Shown here in pieces: positions 18,396-28,400 of a stretch of DNA of 64,000 bases. The stretch comes from Tenuifilaceae bacterium CYCD. Its GTDB lineage: Bacteria; Bacteroidota; Bacteroidia; Bacteroidales; Tenuifilaceae. The notes under the pieces are model-generated. The model was not told the origin of the DNA and did no database searches. It saw only the letters and a program-made list of their open reading frames with translations. The stretch lies in assembly GCA_036322835.1 (NCBI GenBank), contig AP027304.1, forward strand, positions 2,728,001 through 2,792,000. Reading direction: 5' to 3'. Position numbers and translations under genes: made by a program. The first letter of the stretch is position 1; every line of letters begins with the position of its first letter.

Positions 18396-19670
18396 ATGAA
18401 AAAAATTCTGTTTTTTCTGGTGACGTTTTGTTTTTTTCAATCAAACGTAGTTTTGGCTCAAACCGAGGAGCATGGATGGATATGCTTTTACTATACCAAT
18501 CAAATTGGCCATCGTCCAAGTTTTACAATCTCATTGAACGATAACGAAGTGTTTAATCTTGAAATGAGAGCAAGGGTAAGGTATAAAATTTTTTCTACTG
18601 GAGATATTAAAATTTCATGCTATGACAATAAGCATGGGATGGGTAATAGTATTACCTTAAATGTACAGCATGGGAAAACATACTATGTTAAGCTCGACCA
18701 TGTTTCCTTAAAGTTGAAACAAGTAGAAGAAAAAATTGGAGAAAATGAATTTAATAACCAGAGGTTAGCCGAAATTCAAAAAATTACGGAGGACAAGCAA
18801 AACCTAGTTATTAAAAAGGAAAAGCCAATTATAAATACCAGTAATACGCAGATAGCAAAAGTTGAAGTAAAATCTGATGTAGATATTAACATTCCCATAG
18901 ATGGTGCTGTGAAGAACAACACCTATGCACTAATTATTGGGAATGAGGACTACAGCTCAAACCAAACGGATATAAGCACGGAGGTCAACGTTCAGTTTGC
19001 CGAAAATGATGCAAAAATATTTAAGGAGTATTGTGTCAAAACCTTAGGTATTCCTGAAAAGAATGCTACTCTACTTATTAATGCAACGGGTAGTAGAATA
19101 TTACAGAACTTAGACCTGCTATCAAAAATTTCAAAAGCGAATGGTGGTGATGCCGAGTTAGTATTTTACTATGCAGGGCATGGCTTACCCGATGAGCAAA
19201 CCAAGGAACCGTATTTAATACCTGTTGATGTAAGTGGGGCTGACCTGAAATACGCCATTAAACTTGCCGAAGTGTATAAAAAGTTGACCGAAAATCCATC
19301 GGCTAAAGTAACCGTATTTATTGATGCCTGTTTTAGTGGTGGAGCCCGGAATGAAAGTTTACTCGCACTTCGAGGAGTTAAAGTTAGACCGAAAGAGGTT
19401 GCTGTTGGAAACAACCTTGTTGTGTTTACCTCAAGCTCTGGCAATGAGTCCTCTGCCTCATACAAAGACAAGCAGCATGGGATGTTTACCTATTACCTAC
19501 TAAAGAAATTACAGGACTCCAAAGGAAATTGCACGTATAAAGAACTTGATGAATATCTAAAGAAAGAGGTTTCCATAAACTCATTGGTCATTAATAAAAA
19601 ACAACAAACTCCACAGGCGATGGGCAGCCCAGATGTGGATGAGAAATGGAGAAATTGGAAAATAAAATAG
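18396..19670 (+). CDS. Secreted caspase-like (peptidase C14) protein with N-terminal DUF2846-like domain
   Basis: A 424-residue protein with a signal peptide (1-21). A beta-rich domain (about 25-110) resembles DUF2846. A lysine-rich linker follows, then a caspase-fold domain (about 174-420). The catalytic His262 (FYYAGHG) and Cys312 (FIDACFSGG) are present, and the fold starts with the usual YALIIGNEDY. These prokaryotic caspase-like peptidases cleave after basic or acidic residues. In this group they are exported, and their substrates are unknown. It shares its C-terminal domain with the WG-repeat caspase at 31223-33901, including FTYYLLKKLQDSKG. Confidence 0.88.
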   Translation: MKKILFFLVTFCFFQSNVVLAQTEEHGWICFYYTNQIGHRPSFTISLNDNEVFNLEMRARVRYKIFSTGDIKISCYDNKHGMGNSITLNVQHGKTYYVKLDHVSLKLKQVEEKIGENEFNNQRLAEIQKITEDKQNLVIKKEKPIINTSNTQIAKVEVKSDVDINIPIDGAVKNNTYALIIGNEDYSSNQTDISTEVNVQFAENDAKIFKEYCVKTLGIPEKNATLLINATGSRILQNLDLLSKISKANGGDAELVFYYAGHGLPDEQTKEPYLIPVDVSGADLKYAIKLAEVYKKLTENPSAKVTVFIDACFSGGARNESLLALRGVKVRPKEVAVGNNLVVFTSSSGNESSASYKDKQHGMFTYYLLKKLQDSKGNCTYKELDEYLKKEVSINSLVINKKQQTPQAMGSPDVDEKWRNWKIK

Positions 19671-19796
19671 TGAGAAAAGACTTAATTGAAAACGATAAGC
19701 AATGTTATTAGAAAATAGTTCTAAGTTACTAGCTACATATTTATTGTACTTAAACTGAAGCTGCATTGGGAGTTCTTAATGCTTTTTGCTAATATC

Positions 19797-19937
19797 ACTC
19801 TCGCTGGCGCGCGTTTGTAACGCGTGACATTTACAATTTCCTTTTCTATTGCGAAATTCCATTTAACAAATGGTTAAACCGTGCATCGCCTTATTAATGC
19901 TCCGCATTAAATCCCCGGGTTAAAACCCGGGGCAATT
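19797..19937 (+). repeat. Dispersed intergenic repeat, copy B
   Basis: About 140 bp, nearly identical to 12985-13122, starting CTCGCTGGCGCG and ending in the CCCCGGGTT/AACCCGGGG palindrome. It fills the gap between the caspase-like gene and the thioesterase. Nothing else is seen in 19671-20056. Confidence 0.8.
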
Positions 19938-20092
19938 TATTGCTATCCCGTAAGATCCAGGCGGAGTTACGTCCTGGCTGCATGTAAGCAATTTAAGGAT
20001 AGTTAACTCTTGGTAATGATTTATTTATTGATATTAATAGGGCAGGTAATCTGTTTATGGCTAATTTTGCATTAATATTTAATGCTGTAACC

Positions 20093-20530
20093 ATGGAAAA
20101 GAGATCAATTGAACCAAAGGCGCTAAGCACAATGCGATTGGTTAAGAGCGAGGATTTAAACCATCACGGAACACTGTTTGCCGGACGAAGTGCCGAATGG
20201 TTTGTTGAATCGGGATTTGTTGCTGCGGCATCGCTTGTTGGACCGCAAAGCGTTGTGTGTTTGCAAATACACGGTCTGTACTTTAGTCAGCCTGCACGTC
20301 CCGGCGATATTCTTAAGTTCTCGTCAAAAATAGTATATGCAGGTAGGAGCAGCTTAGTTTCCTATATTGATGTGGTAAAGGTTAATGAAACCGAACCATT
20401 CGTTAGCGGATTCATCACCTTTATTAATGTTGATGAGTCAACTAAACCAGTGGCTCACAATATTGAGATTGTTCCGGTTACTGACACGGATAAATTGCTG
20501 TACGAAAGAGCAAGGAGCTTAAAGAAATAG
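20093..20530 (+). CDS. Acyl-CoA thioesterase, hotdog fold
   Basis: A hotdog-fold thioesterase of 145 residues from the ATG at 20093 (157 from the earlier ATG at 20057). I prefer the later start because MEKRSIEPKALSTMRLV is typical of the family N-terminus. The HGTLFAG motif with the following acidic residue, and the RPGDILKFSSKIVYAGRSS block, identify the YciA/BACH-type group, which hydrolyses acyl-CoA to free acid and CoA in the cytoplasm. It is followed by a strong terminator. Confidence 0.87.
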   Translation: MEKRSIEPKALSTMRLVKSEDLNHHGTLFAGRSAEWFVESGFVAAASLVGPQSVVCLQIHGLYFSQPARPGDILKFSSKIVYAGRSSLVSYIDVVKVNETEPFVSGFITFINVDESTKPVAHNIEIVPVTDTDKLLYERARSLKK

Positions 20531-20551
20531 ATGTTTTTTTGTAACGCTACG

Positions 20552-20584
20552 AACACTTGCATGGTTTATGCAAGTGTTTTTTTT
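20552..20584 (+). terminator. Rho-independent terminator after thioesterase
   Basis: An 11-bp stem (AACACTTGCAT/ATGCAAGTGTT) followed by a run of T. It overlaps the last bases of the convergent DUF1456 gene. Confidence 0.85.
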
Positions 20585-21044
20585 ATCGGTTGTACTTTGC
20601 TTGTAAGCCTTTCAGAAAGTTCCGCATAATTTGATCGTTGCAGGGACGGTACTGCATTTGCGATGGATTCCGAAAGAAAGCGCTCAGCTCATGCTTGCTG
20701 ATCTGCATTCCCGATAGCGCTATGATCTCCAGTATATCATCGTCCTTAAGGTTAAGCGCTATTCTTAGCTTGCGGAAAACAATATTGTTGTTGAGCCGTT
20801 TCTCGGCTTCGGGCATTTCGCCATCCTTCCTACCGCGCTTATCAACTATTAGCCCGTTGAGGAACAGCGCTAAGTGGTAATCGTCAATCTTAACGAAAGC
20901 CGGATCCTCGTCTTTCTTAAGCCAATCGCTAATTTCGGCTCGCGTGGTTTCGTAACCTGCATGCGCAAATAGTTCAATTATCTTGGAATCGTTGTAATCG
21001 AAGATATACCGTATGCGGCGGATAATATCGTTGTTTGTTATCAT
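20583..21044 (-). CDS. DUF1456 family protein (YehS-like)
   Basis: A 153-residue cytoplasmic protein made of two similar helical halves (about 1-75 and 85-150). Each has the DUF1456 pattern NNDIIRRIRYIFDYNDSKIIELF / NNIVFRKLRIALNLKDDDILEII and ends in a helix with RA/KHE-(I/L)S. The repeat resembles a helix-turn-helix, but no biochemical role is established. Length matches the family. Confidence 0.9.
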   Translation of the reverse strand: MITNNDIIRRIRYIFDYNDSKIIELFAHAGYETTRAEISDWLKKDEDPAFVKIDDYHLALFLNGLIVDKRGRKDGEMPEAEKRLNNNIVFRKLRIALNLKDDDILEIIALSGMQISKHELSAFFRNPSQMQYRPCNDQIMRNFLKGLQAKYNR

Positions 21045-21092
21045 GGTTGCTATGGCTAAATTTCTGGTAAAAGTAGTGTTTTTTAATAGAAT

Positions 21093-21551
21093 CTACTTTT
21101 TGTCGGGATTCAGTATGTTGGCTCTAACAATCCAGCAATCCTTCACCCTCGACGAAACATTTAGTCCGGTTACATTTTCTGACAGTGCTTCAAACTTGGT
21201 GCTGTTGGTTGCAGTGTTGATGGTTACATTAAAATCGGGCTGGTTATCGCTGTTGTAATCTATGGCACTATTTATTGTCTCGGGCAGTTTGCCCGAAAAA
21301 GTTACCTGAACAAACCCCTTTGAGCTTGTGCCTATAAGAGCTGCAAAAACCGGCTTGTTAATGGTTACAGTAATGCTATCCTGCTGGTAGCTTCGGTCTA
21401 TATCTCCGCCGCTATAAATAGGGTTCACCTTCATGAACGGTAGCCTGGCCAATTGCTTTGCAAATTGGGTGTTCCCAATAAAGGTTGCGGGGATCAGCAG
21501 CATGCAGATTATTGCCCAAATATATGCCGGAATAGATAGTAGCTGTTTCAT
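21093..21551 (-). CDS. Membrane-anchored protein in an iron-sulfur operon, unknown function
   Basis: A 152-residue protein with one N-terminal helix (IPAYIWAIICMLLIPATFIG) and a mainly beta periplasmic domain. That domain may be FixG/CcoG-accessory or Ig-like (ITVTINKPVFAALIGTSSKGFVQVTFSG). It lies 11 bp downstream of the 4Fe-4S membrane protein gene on the same strand, so it is probably the last gene of that operon. I do not recognise the family. Confidence 0.65.
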   Translation of the reverse strand: MKQLLSIPAYIWAIICMLLIPATFIGNTQFAKQLARLPFMKVNPIYSGGDIDRSYQQDSITVTINKPVFAALIGTSSKGFVQVTFSGKLPETINSAIDYNSDNQPDFNVTINTATNSTKFEALSENVTGLNVSSRVKDCWIVRANILNPDKK

Positions 21552-21562
21552 CGTTGTACGGT

Positions 21563-22726
21563 TTAAATTAGACTTCCGGTGGTAATAAGTTTTACAATTA
21601 GCATGATACCCTGCTGTACGGTTCCCCCTGCAAATATCACAAGTAATGTAAATGTGGGGTAAAGGAATAGCATGCGGTTTAACGTGTAGTTTTTGTTAGC
21701 GGGAGTTCCCTTAACGTGGTAATGGATGGCATTTTGGGAACAAGCATCAATGCATTTTCCGCACTTAGTGCAGGTAATGGATGGACTGCCCTTCTCAAGG
21801 TCTTTCTCATCTATCGATAGGGTAGGGCATACCCTGATGCATTGCTTGCACTGGGTGCATTTGTCCTTATCGATACGCAATCCAAAAATGTTGATTTTAT
21901 TGGTGAGCGATAGCAGTGCTCCCATGGGGCAAAGGGTTGTACACTGAATTCGTTTTTTTGTCATAAACGGCAGCACAATTACCAACCCTATGAATAGCGA
22001 TAGGAATACTACTGTTTTAAAGAATATTTCCACCGAGGTAACCCGCTCAAACTCGGTAACCGTTTTGAATGGGCAGAGCCAATCGCAATAGGTGGGCGAT
22101 AGCGCAACTGCCGATGACAGGGCTACTACTATTAGTACCGCAAACGACATCCACTTTAGGGATGGATTTACGTTTTTAATAATCGGTTTCTTTGCAATAC
22201 TAGAAACACCATCGTCCCAGCCGCCATAGAAGCAGCCCCAGCTACAGAACCCCCGGCCAATAGATATACTTACCCCGATAACAATTACCAGCATCGATGC
22301 GATGGAGGCAAACCCTTCGATAATGCTTCCCGGAAAAATTATGGTTTTGGTTATAGCCGCAGGAATAATAACCATGGTGGTTACGATGTGGCAGAATGGA
22401 ATTTCGCACGATAGCAGGTTGTCGTTCGAAAAGGACATTGAGCCCCTCATTTGAATCAGGTTTACAACGAATACCAGGGCAAAGAATAGCGCCAGGGTAA
22501 CAAAGCCAATCCTACGGTAAAGGTTAGTTTTCCCTTTATACAGAATCATGAAGAATAGCCCGTTGAAGAATATGAAGGTTACAAGGAAAGAGGCTGTGTT
22601 TAACGGTGTTGAAAAATTGGGCTTGCCTCCACCAATAAAGATAAAGGTTAGGAGTACCATTGGAATTATTAGCAGAATGGTTTTTAGCAAACTGCCCGTT
22701 GTGGCGTAAACAGATTTTTGTTTCAT
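21563..22726 (-). CDS. NapH/CcoG-like membrane 4Fe-4S ferredoxin protein
   Basis: A 387-residue integral membrane protein with about seven helices. It contains two cysteine-rich blocks in the membrane part (FCSWGC and YCDWLCPF, then CTTLCPMG). Two classical 4Fe-4S clusters follow near residues 290-335: CTQCKQCIRVCP and CTKCGKCIDACS. Relatives pass electrons from quinols or ferredoxin to periplasmic or assembly enzymes (NapH, NosR, CcoG types). The real acceptor here is not visible. It overlaps functionally with the TauE/SafE-like gene, 3 bp upstream, and the anchored protein downstream. Confidence 0.85.
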   Translation of the reverse strand: MKQKSVYATTGSLLKTILLIIPMVLLTFIFIGGGKPNFSTPLNTASFLVTFIFFNGLFFMILYKGKTNLYRRIGFVTLALFFALVFVVNLIQMRGSMSFSNDNLLSCEIPFCHIVTTMVIIPAAITKTIIFPGSIIEGFASIASMLVIVIGVSISIGRGFCSWGCFYGGWDDGVSSIAKKPIIKNVNPSLKWMSFAVLIVVALSSAVALSPTYCDWLCPFKTVTEFERVTSVEIFFKTVVFLSLFIGLVIVLPFMTKKRIQCTTLCPMGALLSLTNKINIFGLRIDKDKCTQCKQCIRVCPTLSIDEKDLEKGSPSITCTKCGKCIDACSQNAIHYHVKGTPANKNYTLNRMLFLYPTFTLLVIFAGGTVQQGIMLIVKLITTGSLI

Positions 22727-22729
22727 TGC

Positions 22730-23362
22730 TTAATGGTTAAGAAGTATGAATAAACCTTTATAAAGGTAAAGTATACCAGCTAAAATTGCAGCGAATTTTC
22801 CAATTATCCGCAAAATATTTTGCTTCTTAAATATGCCTATAAGAGGTAGTGGCAAGAAATAGAGCGATGTTCCGATAAAGAACATCAAAAAGAATACTAT
22901 ACTGTTACCAATTTGATGGCTCGATATGGCCTTTGTTATTGCCAGCAGTATTGGCGGACAAATGTTCAGCCCCGTTAGAGTTCCACCCAGTAATGGAATT
23001 AAGTAGGGCATATTCGTGAAATGCTTGGTGGCAATTTTAGATTGCGTTTTGCCTAGGCAAACCTCCTTAAACCGAAAGTTGCCATACAAAATCATCATTA
23101 CGGATAGGATAATGTACGACACGCCAACAAGCCGCACGCTAAAATTGGATGGCTGAAGAATTAGTTTGCCGGCAATTCCAGCAATAAATCCTATTGCTAT
23201 GTAAGCCAGCAATCGACCCAAAAGGAATAGCGAAACGTAGATTAGATTAGCGATGATGCTTTTGTTTTCTCCGAGTAGGTAGGGCAGCAGTACTGGCCCG
23301 CAGTATGCTAGGCAAACCGCCCCAGTGCTTAGTCCAAGCAGTATTCCTTCGGAGTAATTCAT
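22730..23362 (-). CDS. Sulfite exporter TauE/SafE-like (DsbD-like) membrane protein
   Basis: A 210-residue protein with six membrane helices. The first contains CLAYCGPVLLPYLLG, the CxxxCGP signature shared by the UreH/TauE/SafE branch and the CcdA/DsbD electron carriers. The paired cysteines suggest thiol-disulfide or metal handling across the membrane. It is the first gene of a three-gene operon with the 4Fe-4S protein, which favours an electron-transfer or metal-site assembly role over sulfite export. That is inference. Confidence 0.78.
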   Translation of the reverse strand: MNYSEGILLGLSTGAVCLAYCGPVLLPYLLGENKSIIANLIYVSLFLLGRLLAYIAIGFIAGIAGKLILQPSNFSVRLVGVSYIILSVMMILYGNFRFKEVCLGKTQSKIATKHFTNMPYLIPLLGGTLTGLNICPPILLAITKAISSHQIGNSIVFFLMFFIGTSLYFLPLPLIGIFKKQNILRIIGKFAAILAGILYLYKGLFILLNH

Positions 23363-23378
23363 TGCTGACGTTGTGTGG

Positions 23379-23798
23379 CTACTCTTTTTGTTTTATGATT
23401 ATTCCATTTTTGTTAGCCCTTCGGCATTGTATGATGGCCCAAATAATTAACAATAGCATTATTGCCGATGCTATGCCTTTTACGTAAACGTTCTTGGAGT
23501 TCGAAACTATAGGTATATAGATTGAAAGAAATGGAAACACTAGCAGTGTTGGCGATATTTTTATGGCAGGGTTCATCGAAATCTCAATTTCGGTATTTTC
23601 GCCGCATTCAATATTCAGTACAGGACTTTTGTATATTACCAGTGATTTGGCGTATATTTCAATTGAATTCGACTGAACAGTGATTTCCTTCGTTTCGTTT
23701 TGCTTCAACCTTTCAACAAGATCACCATTGACGTAAACCTTAAGCTTATGCTCATTGTGGTACTTTTCTTTTACTCGGGTAATTCTAACTTTATGCAT
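23379..23798 (-). CDS. Hypothetical protein with two membrane helices
   Basis: 139 residues: a hydrophilic beta-rich N-terminal half (KVYVNGDLVERLKQNETKEITVQSNSIEIYA), then two hydrophobic helices (ISPTLLVFPFLSIYIPIV and GIASAIMLLLIIWAIIQC). I do not recognise it. It lies 16 bp from the upstream end of the redox operon and could be its first gene. Confidence 0.6.
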   Translation of the reverse strand: MHKVRITRVKEKYHNEHKLKVYVNGDLVERLKQNETKEITVQSNSIEIYAKSLVIYKSPVLNIECGENTEIEISMNPAIKISPTLLVFPFLSIYIPIVSNSKNVYVKGIASAIMLLLIIWAIIQCRRANKNGIIIKQKE

Positions 23799-23848
23799 TT
23801 TATTCTATAGAAAGTTTGTATTTACTCAATTTAGGTTGGATTTATAAA

Positions 23849-24586
23849 TTAGTCGGCATAGGTTATATCGAAGTAATTTCCACTACTAATTGTCATTTTA
23901 ACTATTCGCCCTTTGGAGTCAAACGTGTAGGTGTACTCGTAGGTATACGAATATCCATCGGTATTCGTAAAGAAAGATTCTTTAAGCAAATTTTTACCCC
24001 GTTTACCCAGAAAGTCGGCTCCCGTTTTTGTATAGTCGAAACAGTTAAATAGATTCGAATTGGTGTTGTTTAGCTTATCGCTAAAGCATTCAAAACTTTC
24101 AGAGGTTAATATGTTTCCTTCGTAGTAATCTGCGGTATAGGTAATGTTTTCGTTCGAAATTGTATAGTTTGTTTCTATGCCGCCTTCAATGGCTTTGGTT
24201 AAGAATCCATTGGAGTCGTATTCATAGGATCCTAACGAACGAGTATTGTCTGTGTGCACTGTTACGGACGAAATAGCTAGTCCATCGGAATTTAGAATGT
24301 AGGTTGTAGTGTATTTTAGTTCGTTAATGTCGCCATTGCTGGCCGATAGATTGTAGCAGGTAAAAACAATGCTGTCGGCATAGTACTCGTATATGCCATA
24401 GTAGTTCCCGGTGCGTTCAAATTGTTTAAGCTTTCCATCGGGGTAGTACTCGAACGCAAGCGATGGGCCACTATTCGAGGAGTGCTTTATGGTTGCTACT
24501 CTGTGAATTTTACTCGAATCAGTATCATCCTTTGAGCATGATGTAATCAGTGCTAAAAATAGGAGGGCAAGGCTTAGGTGCTTCAT
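23849..24586 (-). CDS. Lipoprotein with YD-repeat-like beta structure (DUF4595-like)
   Basis: A 245-residue lipoprotein. The lipobox LALITSC ends at about residue 17. The mature part consists of beta-hairpin repeats with aromatic and glycine pattern (YYPDGKLKQFERTGNYYGIYEYY, YEYDSNGFLTKAIEG, YEYTYTFDSKGRIVKMTIS), as in YD-repeat/DUF4595 lipoproteins common in Bacteroidota. It is probably anchored to the outer or inner membrane. Function is unknown. Confidence 0.8.
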   Translation of the reverse strand: MKHLSLALLFLALITSCSKDDTDSSKIHRVATIKHSSNSGPSLAFEYYPDGKLKQFERTGNYYGIYEYYADSIVFTCYNLSASNGDINELKYTTTYILNSDGLAISSVTVHTDNTRSLGSYEYDSNGFLTKAIEGGIETNYTISNENITYTADYYEGNILTSESFECFSDKLNNTNSNLFNCFDYTKTGADFLGKRGKNLLKESFFTNTDGYSYTYEYTYTFDSKGRIVKMTISSGNYFDITYAD

Positions 24587-24780
24587 ACTTATGGTTTAAA
24601 TATTTTACATTACTACTAAAGTAAACATTCCTGTTTAAAATACAATTTTTTGATGGATTAATTGTCTTACAGATTCTTTGCTGTGAGGCCGTGACGAATT
24701 TTTCAGTTGCTGAGACTGGGCTAAAGGTGAATGGCCGTGGGCTTAAACCCGGAGGGTATCAACACGGTACATTATTCCCG

Positions 24781-25240
24781 CCCCCTGTCAGGGTTTTAAA
24801 CCCTGACAGGGGGTACTCCCGAAGTACCCCTCCCCACTTCGAAACAGGATCGATCCTCAAAAAATGAAGATGCATCCTCAATTTAAGTGACAGGGGGTAC
24901 TTCAAAATAGGATTCATCCTCAAAAAATGAAGATGCATCCATCAAAATTGAGGATGAGGGTACTTCGAAACCGGATGCATCTATCCATTTTGAAGATAGG
25001 GGTACTTCGAAATAGGATCGATCCTCAAAAAATGAAGATGCATCCATCGAATTTGAGGATGGGGGTACTTTAAAATCGGATCGATCTATCTTTTTTGAGG
25101 ATGCATCCACCTTGGGAGTGGGCAGGGGGACTTCCGGAGTACCCCCTCGTATTGTTTCGGTACGATAGGGTACTTAAATGATAGGCAAGCCTATCGATTT
25201 AATAGGTTATCCTATCAATTTGATAGGCCATTGTATTAAA
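24781..25240. repeat. Cluster of short palindromes and imperfect tandem repeats
   Basis: A 33-bp perfect inverted repeat (24781-24813, arms CCCCCTGTCAGGGTTT) is followed by about five imperfect units of 45-65 bp (24841-25110). The units are built around GGATCGATCC and GATGCATCC palindromes, each closed by GGGGGTACTT. Then comes a run of ATAGG/CCTAT palindromes (25180-25230). The reading frame that runs through it (24883-25110 minus) only mirrors the repeat and is not a gene. Copy 25319-25350 at the end is a fragment of the dispersed repeat. Confidence 0.75.
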
Positions 25241-25402
25241 ACGATACGATAGCGCGGCAAGCTGATGCTTCGGTTTATAAAAGAGCCAAATTTTTGTCAA
25301 AGCACCCAAGATTGATTACCTCGCTGGCGCGCATTTGTAATGCGTGCCCAGTTCATAGTTATCCATCTGTAGGCTTAACAGGTTTGGTGTATTAGAGCCT
25401 GT

Positions 25403-28400
25403 TTACTGCGATACTACAATAGGAAAATCCATTCCCCTTATGCTGGTGCTGGGGTACTGCACCGTTCCGCGGTACTGCTTGGTGAGTTCGGGTACGTTAT
25501 CCTCAATAAATGCCGCCAGCTCCTTAATGGTGATTTTTCCATCCTTAACCCCACCGTCGGCCTTGCCGTTTAGCCCCTCTAGCAACGAGTAGGTGAATAC
25601 TCCATGCCCCAGCTGCTTTACCTCGGTGGCAAACTGCTCAGTTCCTGTTGACGATAGCACGGCAATTCCTGCGCTCCGCGCCAACTGCATAAGCGCTTTC
25701 TCCTCGGCGGCGCCCCGCATGGCCAGCATCTCGGTTGCACCGCCGCTTTGACAGGCATCCATCACAATTAGCTGCTTCTGCGCTTTAATACTTACTAGCG
25801 CTTTGCGCAGCTCGCTGGCCGATATCCCTTTTGCATTCAGCAACTCATCGTTGCCGTAGAGTTGCGTTACATCGTAGGGAACAAAGTAGAACTCCGAGGG
25901 TGAATTGGGCGCCCCTTCGCTCATAACACCATGCCCTGCGTAGTAGAATATGAATACATCCTCGGGCTTAATCTCTTTACTCAAACTGTTAAAATACGAT
26001 AGGATTCCTTCCTTGGTGCATTGCTCATCCTTCAGAATAGTTGTTTTAATATCCTTGAATATCCCTTTAGATTTAGTTGATATTACCTGGGCAAAACCCT
26101 CAGCATCGGCACTGCTATAGGTGAGGGTGTACTTCTCGTTTTTGTACCTGTTGATACCAATGGATAGCACGTAAAGATTGGAGCTGGCAATGGCCTTGCT
26201 TAGCTCTATGTTCACAGAAAAGGGGGTTGATTCGGTTCGGTCGTTGTTGAAGGCGGTGGCCTTTAGCTCGTTGTTGCCCGATAGAAGCGATATGGTGTAC
26301 TGTTTTGTTAGGGTTTCGCCTATCCGCAGCGCTGGTTTCATTCCGCGTTGCTCCTCGCTTACCAGTTTGCCATTTTGGTATAGCCGGATTTCATCTATTC
26401 CGCCGCCCTGATCGGTGGCCTCAATTACCACTGTCACCTCATCGGTAGGGAATTTGTCGTTGATTGTGGGTGAAACAATTCTTACCTTGGGGGGCAGCTT
26501 TATGTCGTTACCAATAGTGGCAAGGTTGCCGTTTGTTTCGCTGGTGCCGCTCATTACCTGAGCAACCAATCCGGGTGTGTAGAACCTTTCGTAGAAACTC
26601 TCTAGCGGAATAATCTCTAGGTTCTTAACGTAGTATAGCAACTTAAGGCCGTCATCGGTACCATCAAATCGGCCATCGGGGGTAACGGCAACCCAATCTG
26701 TGGAGTTGGGCACGTCGTAGCGCGATACCATGCATTTGCCCGTGGCAACATTCCATATCTTTACCGAGCCATCGTCGCTTGAACTAACAATGTAGTTCCC
26801 ATCGGCCGAGAACTGTACCGATTTAACTTTGCCCACATGCCCGTTGAATGCTTTTAGTTGCTGACCGGTTGATAAATCCCAGAGCTTTACGGTAAACTCC
26901 TCCAGGTAATGCCCGCTTACTAGGTACTTACCATCGTCGGAGAATGCTACCGAGGAGATCATCGATTTGTTTCCGCCTATATTTTTAACCAGTTTTTTGG
27001 TGGCAACATCCCATATCTTTACGTAGCCATCGCAGCTTCCACTGGCTATATATTTCCCATCGGGCGTGAAGCATACCGCGTTGATGCCGTTTTGATGACC
27101 GTTGAGTGACATTAACTTTTTACCATCGGCAACGCTCCATACTTTTATAGGGTTATTAGGGTACTCATCCTCGCCGCCGGCCACTACAAATTTACCATCG
27201 GGGGAAAGATTAATAGCTTCTAGCGTGGTTTTGTAGCCAACAAATGACGACAGTAGGGTCATTCCATTCTCTATATTCCAAACTTTAATGGTGTTATCGC
27301 TAAACCCTATGGTCAAAACCTTGCTATCATCGGATAGGGCTGCCATGGTGATACCGTAGATATTCTCATTTAACCCAAGTGTTTTGATGCACTCGTTGGT
27401 TTTTACGTCGAATAGGGCGATGCTTTCAACGCCACCGATTGAGTAGCAGCATGCCACATTTTTACGATTGCCCGAGTGGGCAAGAATCTTTAAATCGCCC
27501 GACATGCTGTTAATTTTCTCTAGTAAACCGCTTACGCCTTCATGCTTTTTTACCTTCTCGGCGTCACTCCAGCTCCATAACTTTAAGCTTTGATTCATTC
27601 CTCCATTCTCGGATGAATTAATATCTATGTTTGTATTGATTACAGCCTGTCCATCGGCCGAGAAGAAAGCATCAACAATTTCCAATTTATCGCCTGGCCA
27701 TAGCGCAATGCTTTTATCGGTGGAGGTGTCGAATATCCGTATGGTTCTGTTTCCGTTTCCGCTTGCCAAATATTTTCCATTGCTGGTAATATCTATGGAT
27801 AATACGTTCTCAAGAAAATTTTCGGGATAGGTTTTTAGGTTATTTCCGGTGGCTACATCCCAGAATCTGATTGTTCCGTCATAGCTACCACTAATCACAA
27901 ATTTTCCATCGGGGCTAAAACAAACCGATTCAACTGCATTTTCGTGCCCCCTGAGCGTTTTTAACACTTTTCCGGTTGCAATATCCCATATCTTAACTGT
28001 ATTATCGCCAGTTGTACCCCCGCTAACAATATACTTGCCGTTGGGCGAGAAAGCGATAGATCGGACGTCGCCTGTGTGCCCCCTAAATGTTTTAACCGCT
28101 AATCCGGTAGAAATATTCCATAGCCTGATAGTTTTATCATCGCATCCACTCACAAAGTATTTACCATCGGGCGAGAACTTTGCACACCATAAGTAACCCG
28201 TATGCCCAACAAAGAATTTTTTTTTCTCTCCCGGAGTAGTAGGTATTAGTACAATTTTGCCCTCGTAGCTTGCTGTTGCAATTGCATACTTACCATCGCT
28301 AGAGAGTTCGGCAATTTGTGTTTCCACTTCCGATAACTTTGTAACATTACCCGATTCTATGTTCCATAGTTTTGCTCCGGCACGGCCTCCGCTTACTATA

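Noticed and set aside
24883-25110. 75-aa reading frame on the minus strand (repeated MDASSFF-type peptides)
   Set aside because: It is a translation of the tandem palindromic repeats with no other coding signs.
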